A stretch of 64,000 nucleotides of DNA from Aphelocoma coerulescens (GCF_041296385.1 NC_091013.1:70153563-70217562); one strand, 5' to 3'. Numbered from the stretch's first letter, positions 51,001 to 63,518 are shown. Notes: a model not told the origin generated them from the letters alone. Translations and numbers: made by a program.

Positions 51001-54000
51001 GTTTCTTAGCCCTGCATTTCTGACCGGTAAGCTCGTTTTCCTGGCAGGTACAAGTTTGCCTGGTAGACTGGCAGCTTCAAAGGAGGTCCTTCAGGGGTGC
51101 TGCTGAAGGTAAGGTGCTGGTGGAGTCCCAGTTGTCTCCCATGAGGAAGCACCCAGCCCCCACCTAGCAGCACCAGCAGAGCCTCTGGTCTGCTCTCCTC
51201 AGGTGCCAGGTCAGAGGGCAATCAGGCCAGGAGAGGAGAGCATGCCATGGGCAGGGTGGCTGGGAGTGTGAGGACAGCTGAGGTCATCACAGTAAACTCA
51301 CTACCTCCACCTCACAGAGCCACTAGGAGAGGAGCAGCACTCAGTTTATGTGCATGGCCTTGTATTTTCCTGCAGTTAACTGAGAAAACTCAGGTTCTGT
51401 TTTGCTAGCTACTACACATATATATGAATGCAAAGATGGCCGTGGGTGGAAGACCTTAAGTCATATCTGCATATCGAAGATGTGAATTCTGAGGTCAAGA
51501 TAAATATGTTTCCCTTACTGATCCTTTCTATTCATGGCTCTGGCTTTGTGCTTAATTTTCGTGACAGGAGCAAGGGGTGGGTGCAGCAGATTATGCGTGT
51601 GTTTCCTTTGGGGGGGATAAGGTGGCTGACAGATAACAATTCTCTGATTTCTTAATTCTGTTCACCAGCCTCCTCCCTCCCACAGTGTTCCTGCAAAAAC
51701 GTCCTTTATTTCTTTTTTTACCACTAGATGGTAGTAGCAGGTAGAGACTTGTTTTTTTTATTTTTTTTTTCCCCTCTCTCACTCCCCTTTGTTTACTCTC
51801 CGTCATTAGTTTTAGGACTCCGGTTCTAGTAAAAGGTTTATTGTTTTCTCTGAATGATCAAATGATTACGCAGATACTAAAGATTTGAAATGTTTTCAAA
51901 ATAACCATTTTCTTCCTTTTCTACACGCCCGCTCCCTACACACCCTTGCTGAATGCAGTGTGGGCGCAGATTGCAGGCAGCAACCATTATGGTCAGAAAC
52001 AAGCCTCACGTGCCTACAAAATCCCTCTGAAGATTTTCCTATGTACTATTAATTACACCCAGCATTTTCAGTAGTTGCTTCTTTATGGGTAGTAAGGGGC
52101 ACGAGCAGCTGTTCTGCGTCCTCAGAAGCAGCCCTGTGCTCTCCTTCAATCTGCCTTGCCTTTCTTTCCCCACTTCCTGGGCTTGGGTGGGAAGAAGCAT
52201 TCCCAGCCCTGGCAGCTCTGCAGAGGGATGCCTGTCATATTGATGGAACAAGGACAGAGCCAGGCAAGGGGGCAGCTATGTTTCCTGACATTGTCAGCCT
52301 TGGAAAATTTTTAGGAGAGGAGTAACTTCCCCATGGCTCCAAATCATCTGTTTTGATTTTTATATAGGACACATTTTTGCTCTTCAGATGCAGCCAACAA
52401 TTATTAAAACATTGTCTTAAATTAGTGCAAGCTGTGCCAAACCCTCTCTAACAGTTCATCAGTGCGTTCTGTATCAAAGATATTTTGCACCACCATATTA
52501 GAAAGGAGAGAAAATACAGTCCGTGCAGCTGTCATTTGATCACATCAGATATTATCCTTGGCTACTGATAAAGTAACACAAAAGCATCATTTAGCAAGTG
52601 CTTGATGACTAAAGTATGGATTTTAAGACAGCATTTCCTCTATAGAAATTTATTATAAATGGATGAGTATAAATTAAGGACCACATGTAACAAGTACTGT
52701 GTATACCCTCCCTGTCCCTCAGGTACATGCTCTTACACAGTTTACTGCATTTATGTGACCTCAAGGAGGACCCTTATGTTAAAGGACAGGTCAATTTACT
52801 GAGAGCTATATTTACTTTTTAAATGGAAGGCAGCAAACTGCAATAATGATAATTGAAGGAAGAGCCATCCTTTCATTCAGTGAGAAATAAGCCTTTTGTA
52901 ATTTTCTCAATAAGCCTATCTCACAAACATCTATTTCTACACAGATAAAAGTGTCTATTTAGCAGACTGTTCAAGACTAGGTTCTGAAGGGAATTTTCAT
53001 CCTCTTTACATAAAACACAAACCAAAATAACACCCAAGCAAAGCAGAACAGAAAACATATATTCCTACATCTATCAGTATTAGTCTGGATTAAAGCTCCC
53101 ATTTTCCCTATGGCTGTCTTTGCTTTTGTAAGGTAATAGAGACATACACCTTTCCTCTTTCGTACTGGCTGCTTTCTGCCTCTTCTCCCTTTCTGCCACA
53201 GCAGAGGAACACTTGAAAAAATAATTAAAACTAAGAGGCAGATCCTCAGGTGCTGAAAATCAAAATTGCTCCAGTGAACTCGAGTTATGCAAATTTTTAT
53301 TAGCTGCAAAATTGGCCCCACTGGATTTTAATTGCACTTCAACATCTGATGTACCTTTTGATAGCAAACGTAGGCAGTCCTAAGCAACCCTTTAATTTTC
53401 ACTAGAGGAAGGTTTAACATTCAGTAAAGCATTTTTCAACTAGAATTTCTCCTTTCAATTCATAAGTACATGCATACTCTGCTCTGTAACTTCAATACTT
53501 CATATTCATTTCCACGTACCTGGTCCAATTATAGAAATGACTACATTAATAAAGAAAACCTCTATCAGAAGAGAAATGTGTTCTTATAGTTAAAACATTT
53601 GTGCTGGCATCAGGCATTTTGGACCACCTTACTGCACTCCCACAGGCCTTTTGTTGCAACAAGCCACCTAGAAATTGCTCCTCCAGCCTGACCATGGGCA
53701 CTTAGCAAAGTCCCCAAATTGAGAACATTGTAGCACTGCACTCCAGTGTGCTCTGTGCTCACATGAGATATCTGCTTCTGCTCATGAAAAGCAGGGCGGG
53801 ACCCCAGCAATGACAGCTCAAAACACTTACTGGGTAAATACCTAAAGTTAGGTGTGGCTATTACTATTCACAAATATTTTAAGCCAACACTGCAGCCCCA
53901 CTCTTTCCCTGCCTGGTGGCACTCAGCAGCAGCCACTCCTCCCCTTCTCATGTCCCTGCACAAGCAGTCAGGATATGCCTGATGAAGAGAACTGGTGGAC

Positions 54001-54088
54001 AGGTTTGAGCTAAAACCGATGGTGCAAAAAACAAGGATTCCTACCACCCAGCCCCGCTGTCCATCCTAACTACCACATGGGCACATAT
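48051..54088. other. Non-coding DNA, no gene seen
   Basis: No supportable gene or recognised mobile element. A locally GC-richer patch at 48300-48560 and another at 51000-51260 have overlapping frames on both strands without recognisable domains; they could be untranslated exons or old unrecognised repeats. The 134-residue - frame at 49997-50401 shows no known motif. A T-rich tract lies near 51750-51770. Confidence 0.45.
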
Positions 54089-54251
54089 TTGTCTGTCTCA
54101 GTTTGAAAGACAGGTGTCTGCTAAGGAAGGCAGAAGCCCCCCTTGAAGTGGCAGATATAACCCCTTTCCCCCTGAGTTATTATGATTTTGAAATCAAGGG
54201 TCTTTAGGCAAAGATGTGGGAAATAGGAATAACAGTTCTTTACTATATATA

Positions 54252-54256
54252 TATTT

Positions 54257-54259
<3 letters not shown>
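54252..54259 (-). promoter_or_regulatory. TATA box of the ERVL-like LTR
   Basis: TATAAATA on the - strand, a full consensus TATA box, lying between the GC-rich U3 and the downstream TAAAGAACTGTTATTCC block. It would place transcription start about 25-30 nt further along the - strand. Confidence 0.55.

Positions 54260-54287
<28 letters not shown>
54258..54287 (+). repeat. (TAGA)n microsatellite inside the LTR
   Basis: About seven and a half perfect TAGA units, (TCTA)n on the - strand, placed just upstream of the TATA box of the LTR and next to a short (TA)n tract. Its length may vary between copies and individuals and would change U3 spacing. Confidence 0.95.
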
Positions 54288-54288
<1 letters not shown>

Positions 54289-54359
54289 CCAGTTGAACAA
54301 AACAACAACAACTATGACAGTAACAGCAAACACAAGCCCAGTCCCAGCCTTCTCGGCTG

Positions 54360-54850
54360 TCAGGCTACTCCCCCTCAGGTGCAGTTCCGCTCGCAGCCGG
54401 CAGGGGCGCTGGCGGCTCCCGGTGAGCAGGGCAGGTGCGATGGTTCCCCCGCGGCTGCAGGGGGCGCTCCGGAGCGAGCTCGGGGAGCACGCAGCACCGG
54501 TGCCCTGGGATCCCGGGGAAGGGTGGAACAAAGGCTTCACAAACCCTGAGCAGCCGGTCCTGGACTCCCGGAAACAGCAGGCTGGAAATGGCAAGGCCGG
54601 AGCGGCAGGCACAAACACAAATCCTGGGTGGCAGACGAGATGTATCCAAAAGGGGAACCCCCCGGGGCTCCAGGCAGGCAGGGTGAGCACGGCTACAGCG
54701 TAGCGAAGGCTCGAAACAGCAGCGGGGCGGGCAGCCACAGCCCCAGCCTCCAGCAGGGCAGGGAAAGCAGCCTTGGGATCCCGGTGTTGTTTCCAGCAGA
54801 GAGGAAAGACGCCGAAAAAACGGGAACCAGCAGCTCTTCTCTCCACGGCT
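54360..54850. promoter_or_regulatory. CpG-rich U3 of the ERVL-like LTR
   Basis: The densest CpG block in the window, with runs such as GGGGCGCTGGCGG, CCCGCGGCTGC, CTCCGGAGCGAGCTCGG and AAGACGCCGAAAAAACGGG. CpG retention suggests a young insertion or one that escaped methylation in the germ line. It could act as a CpG-island promoter for - strand transcription; this is inference. Confidence 0.6.
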
Positions 54851-55045
54851 TCTCTCTCCAGACGCTGAGAGCGAACTCCCAACACGCCCAGGTGAAACAA
54901 AGAGTAGCCAGGCCCACCCCACCCCCAAAAACGGGGTGCTTTTGTCTTTCTTAAGTATGGTCATTTGTCCCCTAGCAACATGCATATGGGAGAAAATTCC
55001 TCTAACAGAAAAAAACTAGGACAAAACTAAAACCCCAACATTGTC

Positions 55046-58000
55046 TTACCATGCAAGTACATGGAACAGATCACAGACAGGACCCAGAGGATGAGAGGTG
55101 TGGTGAGGTCTGCCTCTTTATGGACCCCCATGGTTTTTTTCTCACTCAAAACGGGAGATCTTATCCATACTGCTTACTGGGATGAGTCTCCCGAGCCATG
55201 GACAGACACAGTGTTAGATGATGCTGGCAAAGTGAGCTGGGGTAGCCTAGCCTGAGCCTGTTCAGTTTATTAGTGCAGACAGAGCATGAGAGAGGGAGAA
55301 GTATCTCCTAATGGTACATCAGTGCCAGGTTCATGAGACGGAGACAGGAATACCTAATTTAACTAAAAATATGCTGTCTTGTCTAATTAGCTTTGTGCAG
55401 CCTCTAACACCATCAGGGCACCATTGGACAAAAAATAAAACAACCACAAAAAAGCAAAACATTCTGCAACATCTCCCTAATGGCTCTGAGGCTCTTCTTT
55501 GAGCCAAGACACTGTGTTTTAACTCGGTTCAGTAGAAACCTGGTTTCGTAACAACTCTGTGTTTTACAACTGGGTTTGTAGTTTTAGCCTCATCTGTCCC
55601 TGTAGTGGTGAACTCCCAGGTTGGACTCTCTCTGTTTGGATGCAGCACTTGCTCTGCTCTCACCACCAGCCCCACAGCTGCAATGAGCCTGCTGTCTTAC
55701 AGGCCCAGGACACGATGACACTACAGGCAATTCAACCTCCAAACCCCACCGGGCACCCTCACATTGCAGACACCTGCAGATTTTGTGCTCAGCTAGCAAA
55801 AGATCTCATGTTAAATTGTTTCTGAATCCATGTCTTTCAGAACATTTTGTTCCATGGTGCATGTTGATATTTTCACTTCTTGTCCCAAAGTAGATGGAAT
55901 TTCCACTTTTTTTCAGCCCTTGCTGCAGCTTCTGGCTCCTGCTATAATAAAAGCAGACCAATTACAATAAAATAAAAATAGCATTTAACAAACCATTCCA
56001 TAGATGCCTTGTACAACAGTCACAGTATTTTAAAATAAAGCTTTATTTTTTCCAGAGCACAGAAGATTTCATCACATAAAATGGCTAGTTCCAGTTAGGT
56101 ATGTTACATTTTGTGTGTGCTATATATTTCTTCTTTGCCTGACTCATGGCAGGACTTCCAATGTGTAACATACAGTACATTCTACTCTCAGCTACTCTGG
56201 TGCAACCACATTGATTTCTGGGACTGTGCTGAGCTCTAAATTCTGTTCCCACAATGGCATGTTTGCACATTCTGCAGTCAGACTTGCTCTCTGTTACACT
56301 CCTTTGGGATACAATTTCAAGAATGAGTCAAGAGGCTTAAAAAGTGCAGTCGTGGTTGTTGTTCAACAATAGCTTGCTCCTGACAATAGTAATAATTAAT
56401 CTGGGCTTTTCACTCTCACTGACATTGTGATCACTTCTGAGTTTTCTTTTGTTGTTTTTGGGTTTTTTTCTTAGTGAGTGACAGAACTACAGAAAGCAAA
56501 GAACATTTTTAAAATCAATTTCAGGAAAGGTTATTATACCATGCTGTGTTATTGCACAGAGTGCTTTAAAGTTGGCGGCTAGGCTATGTCTTGGGATCAC
56601 GTTGCTGTGCTGTTTGTTTGCTAATGATTCTGCAATATAGAAAGCACTGCCTAAAGGATAAAGGAGACAAAGAATGAGTGTGTTCTTGAGAGCAAAACTC
56701 TTCATTTCACATGGCATATGAGAAGGTGTACCTCCTAAGAGGCTAGGCTGGCTATAGCTTTGTAACTCACAGAATTGTCCCATCTATAAGTTAGAGAGTA
56801 GGGCCATCCCATTTTGTGTATCAGCAGTGGAAGCAGATACCCCAGTTGAAGAACCAGACTATCCTGAAACCTTGAAACCTTGTCCCAGTTCTACTAGTGA
56901 ATACTAGTGAAACCTTGTCCCAATTCCAAACAAACAGTGATTGCTCTGGTGCACAAGTTTATGTCTCTGCACTGCTGGAACAGGATAAACCACAGGAGCA
57001 CAGGTAAGTGCATAATCAATTTGGTACTGGCCAATGAACTGCTGAAAGTTTGCAATAAGATCTTGTTGTGGGGAATCATGCTGAATGGGATAAGGAACAT
57101 AACTTACAGTCAGTGAACTTAAACTTTTTGGTTGTCATGTGTTACAGTATCCCCACGGGTATGGCCAGGATTTTCCCTGAGGAAGGAAGAGCCAAAAATG
57201 TCAGAGGAAAAAGATATTTCACCCTGTGTCTGCAAGGCAGGTGGTCTTCATTGATACCCATATGGGAAGCAAAGGCAAAACACATAATGCCAGGGTATTG
57301 AGGAAGCCTGGCATTTATAGGCTGGGACAAATAGGAACTAATTTTTATCTTGACATTTTTGTTATCAATTAGGTATTAGTGCCAATAGCTATTCTGGAGG
57401 ACTGACTTTGGCTTTATGTGCCTTAGAACAAGAAGTTTAGATTAAATACAAAGCAGTTTCCATAATAGAGTGGAGAGTACATTTACTGGATTAAATGGAG
57501 TATGCATTTACATAGCAGACATTAACTAAAAGAGCATTTGGATACCACTGTGACAAATACCATCCAGACTGTAGCACTCTGCAATAGAACTGCAGGGGTA
57601 AATTTAAGTACTTTTATAAGAAAGTATCTAGGGAGAATAACAGGGTTTTTCAACTGGTCACACACCCATAAAACTGTGGGGAGAGCAACTCAGAAAATTA
57701 TGCAATACATTATTGGTTAAGTGGAATGGGAGTCCTAATACAATCATTAAAAAAAGAAAAAAAGAGTTATTCCATATGTCCTGTTAAATAATATATTCCT
57801 GGATTATTTTGTAAACACTTTGCAAAGATATCTGTACTGCATGAATGCTATGAAGGCACAGGGAAAAAGCTGTTATTTTCACAGGATGGGTAGGGAGGGC
57901 TGCTCTTAGTATTTGAGGAATAAAATATATATTCTGAATTTCAAGTCTCAGCCTTGCCTTTTGTCTTGATCTTTAGATGTAGAGGGGACTGTCATAATCA

Positions 58001-61000
58001 ATTTCATTCAACATCTGTGTCTGAGAGTTGTATGAGGCATCCCATGTGAGGTCTAGATGATTTGTATGCTTTGAAACTTGGTTTTACATTCCCATACTCT
58101 TTATTTTATTCATTTATTTAATGATAGCTTCAAAATCATTACTGTGGAGAGGAACACACATCATCAAGAGTGGATGAGCCCTAGAAGTAAGGAAATATAA
58201 GGATCTGAAAAATATCCATATGCCAGTAACGGGCATTATACTCTCTTTCCTATCTGTTACTGCCTGTGGAAAAATTATTGTGGAGGAAGGAAAGGACTTC
58301 TTGTTTTAAGATATTCAGATGAATCTGTTTGCACTTAGTTCAGTAGAGCATCCGGAGTTGATGACTGAGGCATTATTTCAGGAATTACCTTCTGTGAACA
58401 GGAAAAAGGAAACTAATCCTAAGTGAATAATGAGGGAATTGATAGTGGCAGAATGTCCCTTACACACTGTACCCTTCTCCAGACTTCTCAGTTTTTGTGC
58501 TGGCACAGGTTTTCCTTAGTGGATGCATAATGACATGCCTCATTTTTTCTTTCAGATCTTGACCGTTCCCAGAATATTTAAATCAGAACTTTTTAATCCT
58601 AATATCAGCCAAGCAAGAAACACCAGACCTCTGGAGCCCCTCCCAGGGAGCAGTCAAAATGAGGAAGACTGGCTAAAGCGACTGCCTGAACAATTTGGCA
58701 CATATCATCATTGCACATTATTTCAGTTGACATGCTCTTAAAACCTGGCCAGTGCTTTTACAGCAAAGGGATAAACCCTAGCAACGACTGATGTACCCAC
58801 TCACTGAAATCAATTATATAAAAATCCTGCTCAGGCTATGAAAATAATTCTATAATCATTGTAAAGATTGCAAAAGTCTGCTTAGGAAACAGTCAGGATT
58901 GAATGTTAAGGGTTTATTTTCTCTCTCTGCCTGTCATTTTGAACATATGAGATCAGAAGCATGTAGTTGGAAGTAGAAGACAGAAAATTAATTTTGAAAA
59001 GTCACTTTATATTCTCTGGTTTTAACTGAAACTAAGCACACTCCAGAAGTATTCTGTTTCTTGTAGCAGTATTGGACAAAGCCCAGAAAATTTTTCCCAA
59101 ATACATTTGTATTTACACTATATGGACTTAAAGGTAGTAATAAATAGGATAGATGGTCTTGAGGAACTGTGGATATATTTCAAGTGCATGCATTCCCCTG
59201 TCTGGGTCCTGTTGTCATTCCCAGACCTGCCCCTATGCAAGTCTTCCATTTTTTTAAAGTCATCTACTATATCAGCTTTTTTATTATGTCTGAGTCTCTT
59301 GATTGCAGCTGATCCATGGTAGCTCTACTCAGAACCTGGGATTCCTCCTTGAGATCGTCTCCGTGTTAAATTGCATTTTTGAAAAGTGGAGTGGGGGGAG
59401 AAAAAGCCTATGTGCTGTGAGTGCTGAGTAGGGCACATTGCAAAAACACAAATTGAATTCTATGCTCACACTAGGGCATTTGTATTCCACAGGCTTGAAC
59501 TTCACACAGTGCTCAACTGAAATTCTGGTGTACTTTCCTGGATAAATTCTTCATGTGTCAGTAAGTTATCTTTAAACTGTCCTTACCAGGGATAAGCTAT
59601 GTCTAGTTTGTGGTTCAAATACTGAATAGAGTTTTCTCTCCAAAACCATCCTGAAGTCAAAGAATTGAAAAACACTAGTGGATAGAAGAAAAAAAGGAAC
59701 AGAATGTAAATTCAGGAAGTCTCAAAAATAGCAGTGGTGACCTGTTTGCACCAAGGCCAGGTACATGCTGACCATGAAGAACAAAATCTTCCTGATGATC
59801 TTTAGTAGTAACACCTGGAAAAAGTAGCTGATTGTGGATGCACCTAGTTGCAATCATGTCCAGAAAGAAGAGGAGAAGTAAGGCATCTTTATGAACCTGA
59901 ACACAGAGATAGCCCATTTTGCTGTCAGTCAAAGCCACTCATCGAGAGACAATGCTCAAGTACTGCTACCAAGGGGCCCTGTCTTGCTCACAAAGATATC
60001 CTCACTAGCTCCAATTATCATCAAATCTGACCTGCTGGATTATCAGTGAACCTTTTTATTTCTTGCATGAAACTGGCAATAGAAATTTTAATGATCATCA
60101 AGATTATTTGCAGTGCAAGAAAGATACAAACATTATCAGGTAAACGGACTACAATTGATATTATCAGGAAAACAGAATAAAATAGCAATTGATGTGGTTA
60201 AGCCCTTGAAAGTTCCTGATTTGCTTGACTAATAAATTATTTGCAAAAAAAAAAAAAAAAATTAGCAAGGGAAGCTACAGGTAAAAGCTGAGACTTAAAA
60301 AGCTGAAAAATGAAGCAAAGGGCGTTTCCATTGTGAGATAGCAATGGTAGCCAAGGAAAATAGAATGTGGTGATGTAGGAAATGTCCACAGCACAAGAAG
60401 AGATCACAGAAGACCATGTAAGAAAATTTTCAGTGCAGGAAAGGGTAGAGAGGCCACAGCACAGGGAGGTCAGGCCTGCATACATGAAAGCTGATAAATG
60501 GTAATTCAGTTTAAGGGTTGTACACCACATGTTTGATTAACTGAGACATGAAGCGAAGCAAGGAGAAAAAGCAAGGTCAAAGGTGAAAGAGATCTTGGGG
60601 CATGTCTGAGACTATCTTTTATTGTCTTTTGATATGAGAGAACAGTGGATCATGATTGCCTTTCGGAAGGAGGGAGGCTGAGAACTGAGAATAGAAAGTC
60701 TCACTGAATTAAGACTTCCATGAAGGAACCAGAGAGAACAGACCAAGGATAACAGGAAGTGTTTTAAATTCTTTGCTAGAAGCTCCAGAAGGAGGTGGTC
60801 AAATGGCACAAAAGGGTTTTAGTTTGATAATGTCACATTGGAAGCCTGTAGGACTAGAACTTAAATCTCTTAATGGTAGGTGGATATCATGACCACAAAA
60901 CCATTCATTTTCTGCTATATTCCAGTTTCATCACCACAAACTACCATGAAAAATTCAGGAAGCACTTTGACACTGGTCTCATTAATAAGACATATAATCA

Positions 61001-61139
61001 AGGACATGTTTAAATAATGATGTAGAAAAGGCAGAAGAACTCAATAAATATCTAATTTCATAAGAAGTCAAAGAAGCACTTCCCAGCCCATCCCTAGTAA
61101 AGTAGGATGTTTAACTGAGTGCCTCTGAGGTGTGGACAT
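55046..61139. other. AT-rich non-coding DNA, no gene seen
   Basis: About 6 kb without a supportable gene. A small local duplication at 56869-56935 repeats GAAACCTTGTCCCA and CTAGTGA. An A17 run lies at 60245-60261. Short frames on both strands have no recognisable domain. Confidence 0.5.
60245..60261 (+). repeat. A17 homopolymer
   Basis: Seventeen consecutive A after TTGC. No retroposed body could be recognised upstream. Confidence 0.9.
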
Positions 61140-61530
61140 TAGAGAACAAATGGGTTAGGTTAATTTTTAATAAATATCAAATTACTAAGGAAATTCAGGA
61201 AGACCAAACAGTGCTAATGTTAAGTCAATGTTCAAAAAAGGATAGTGCATTGGCTGATAAGGCATTCAGCATGGAGTCAGCCTGTGCCCAATAAGAGAAA
61301 AACTGGTAAAAGATTGAATCCATAGCAAGAGATATGGAAATAATTTCAAGATCTTAAAACAGTCTGGTCGAATTAATCTCGTTTTTTTGTACTGCAAATT
61401 TGTTTGATAAAGGTTGTGTAGCAGAGGTTTTTAAGGTATTTGCCTTAGAATCACATGACAATCTGATTAAACAAGTAGTTCTGAGAGCTAACAAAACCTG
61501 GCTTTCTAGGGAATTGTGTCTCTATTGGTT
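61140..61530 (+). mobile_element. Ancient CR1/L3-like LINE fragment, reverse transcriptase region
   Basis: A decayed stretch that follows the order of an old CR1-type ORF2 in the + direction. ATGTTCAAAAAAGGATAGTG near 61230 sits where such elements encode the start of the palm domain. CTGGTCGAATTAATCTCG near 61364 sits where they read CTGACTAA-C-T-ATT. TTTAAGGTATTTGCCTTAG near 61430 followed by TCACATGACAATCTGATTAA near 61451 sits where they read the D-F-x-K-A-F-D and S-H-D/N-x-L-I block. No frame stays open through it and the catalytic aspartates cannot be read in order. The assignment comes from nucleotide memory and is moderate. Confidence 0.55.
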
Positions 61531-62876
61531 AATTGACTGTTCAACAGTATTACACTTGGATTTTCTGTTTACTCTGCATATATCAACACAGGGCTATTAT
61601 TTCTTGCTGCAGGGTATTTCAAAATGACAAACATTCTGTCATCTGTAACTACAGAAAGTACCCAATGGATTCAGAAATTATTGAGAGTGATATTTGAACT
61701 CTAGTAATATTTTCCTACACATATCTACTTTTATGAAACATATTTATCTTTAGGATATTTTTCTTTCTGCAAATGTGCTTGAAAATGACAAACCTCAAAA
61801 AATATTGGGACAGATGAAAGCAAAAATAGGCACCTTGCTTCCACTGGAAAAAGAGTATCATGAGCACTGCAAAATCCTTATCGACAACAGTTGGAAACTA
61901 TATGACACATTTCAGGAATCACTGATCAGTGAAAAATCATAAACTAATAACAGTATTTCAAAAGAAACCTCTGAGATGTGAGTATTAGAAAATAGCCAAC
62001 TGTTCTACATGTTGAAAAAACAGTAACAAGCATAAGGAAATCATGGAAGACTTCTGTGAGGTGGACCATTAAAAATACATTTTAAGAAAACCAAGTTCAA
62101 GCTCCAAAAGCTTGGAACAAGAAAGCAATCGGTAGCATGGAACTGAGAGGTGTACCCTAGAAAGCAAATAACTTCAGGAAGGGTTTAGAGATGACTGTGA
62201 AGAAGGGAAGGGGGCTTATTCTATTATGGGTAATGCTAGAAGAAAAGTGTTTTACATCTACACAAGGAAGGACCAACAAGCTTTTAAACCAGGCACAGCT
62301 AACAGGCTCCAGCACATGGCTGTAAGTATGTTTATACTGGGCTCCCTAAGTGCTTGTCTTAGGAAAGAAGAATCTTTGGAAGTCAGCAAAGGCCCCTGAA
62401 ATCCAGAATTTTTAACTTTCTCCTAGAAATATTGTGCAAGGCTCTGTTCTTTGACATGAATTGCCGTGCTCTAGCCATGGCCATACTATTTGGCTGTTTT
62501 AACTGCAGGGAGGCATAGCCACATCCAATCTCCCTCTTGGGCAAGGTCTCCGTTGTGTGAGGTAGCTAAACCCTGAATGCCTGAACCACATCAGGAATTG
62601 CTCCAGCCTTTTAACTGCAGGCATCTGGGGCCATGTCTTTGCATTTTGTTTTTTGCTCAGTGACTCAGAAGTCACCGTGGTGAGTTCTGTGCAGAGCGCT
62701 GTGTATAGAGAGTTCTGTACAGCAATCTACCCTCCTGAAAAGGCTGTACCCATAATGCAAACACCTGTCACAGTTTTTTCCTTGAGAAGCCAGTCAGACA
62801 CTATGGAACAGGGTTCTCCTAAGCCTTTGATTACATATCTTGTGGCATGCCCTGCAGTCCATGGCTCCCATGCTGA
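61531..62876. other. Non-coding DNA, possible further ancient LINE sequence
   Basis: Purine-rich, AT-rich DNA in which the upstream ancient LINE may continue, for example around 61790-61930 and 62160-62270, but no block is clear enough to call. The last bases, CTGTA at 62877-62881, are the left target duplication of the next LTR. Confidence 0.4.
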
Positions 62877-62881
62877 CTGTA

Positions 62882-63518
62882 TGTCTTGGGGTGACTTTAT
62901 GATGTGTATCCCATATCGCTGCCTATGCCCAGAAATTAATTCTTGTGCCTTTCTATGCCTTTAAACTGAGCCTGAGAGGGGGAAGGAAAAACTGAGCAAA
63001 ACTTTTTCAGGGCAGTTTGCAGCTTGTTCAAGGTCACACAGAGATAGCAGGTTTTTTCCCCAGCTGCAGCAGGGGAGCGAGGAAACACCCGGCTTGCTGC
63101 TCCCGGGTCAGTTTCTGGCCAGTTGTTCAGCTTCTTTTTCTCCAGAGAGAAACTGAGAGTTGAACTTTTTTTTCCTTCCCTGGAATTTCAGATTTTCTCC
63201 CTTTTCTGCTGGACTGCTTCAATATCAGAACACATCAGGAGGACTTTCCACCGGGCACAGAGGGCCTGGCCCTGGGCCAAGCCCCAGCTCCGAGGAGACC
63301 GAAGGGAGGACTCGAACACTTTCCCATGTTTTTCCTCCACAGTGAAAGATTTTATTATTTAGCATTATTTTCCTTTCCCATGTGTTTGTTAAATAAATAG
63401 TTTTTATCTCTTTCACTTTCCTTCAAGGAAAATTTATTTTTCCCGAACCTGGTGGGGGAGGAGTGGTGACCTGCCTTCTCCCAGAGGATATATTTCTAAA
63501 TTTGGCCAAACTAGAACA
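62882..63518 (+). mobile_element. Solo LTR, passerine type, 637 bp
   Basis: A complete LTR from TGTCTTGGGGTGAC to CCAAACTAGAACA on the + strand, flanked by the exact 5-bp repeat CTGTA at 62877-62881 and 63519-63523. It contains GATGTGTATCCCATATCG and GCCTATGCCCAGAAATTAAT near the 5' end, a GC-richer block at 63240-63310, an AATAAA at 63392-63397, and a U5-like part with GGTGGGGGAGGAGTGGTGAC. The AATAAA followed by about 120 nt of U5 sets the + orientation. The text matches a songbird LTR I remember, but I cannot name the family safely. No retroviral interior lies on either side, so it is a recombination scar. Several short frames inside it are not genes. Confidence 0.92.
63392..63397 (+). promoter_or_regulatory. 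LTR polyadenylation signal AATAAA
   Basis: AATAAA inside the 637 bp solo LTR, with about 120 nt left to the LTR end. This is the usual place for a retroviral R-region signal and could end transcripts entering from the left. Confidence 0.65.

Larger units (their letters stand above)
54094..55040 (-). mobile_element. Solo LTR, passerine ERVL-like, 947 bp
   Basis: A complete LTR on the - strand. On + it runs from TGTCTCAGTTTGAAAG to AAAACCCCAACA, flanked by the exact 5-bp repeat TTGTC at 54089-54093 and 55041-55045. On the - strand it starts TGTTGGGGTTTTAG and has a long GC- and CpG-rich U3. A TATAAATA box lies at 54252-54259, followed closely by TAAAGAACTGTTATTCC, and the U5-like 3' part holds TTGATTTCAAAATCATAATA. 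The TAAAGAACTGTTATTCC block is a hallmark I associate with songbird ERVL LTRs. No retroviral interior is present on either side. The retained CpGs and intact ends suggest a fairly recent insertion. Three overlapping open frames in the U3, the longest 259 codons, are discussed in the findings and are probably compositional. Confidence 0.92.

Noticed and set aside
56869..56935. Local duplication of GAAACCTTGTCCCA
   Set aside because: Small tandem slip event with no wider structure.
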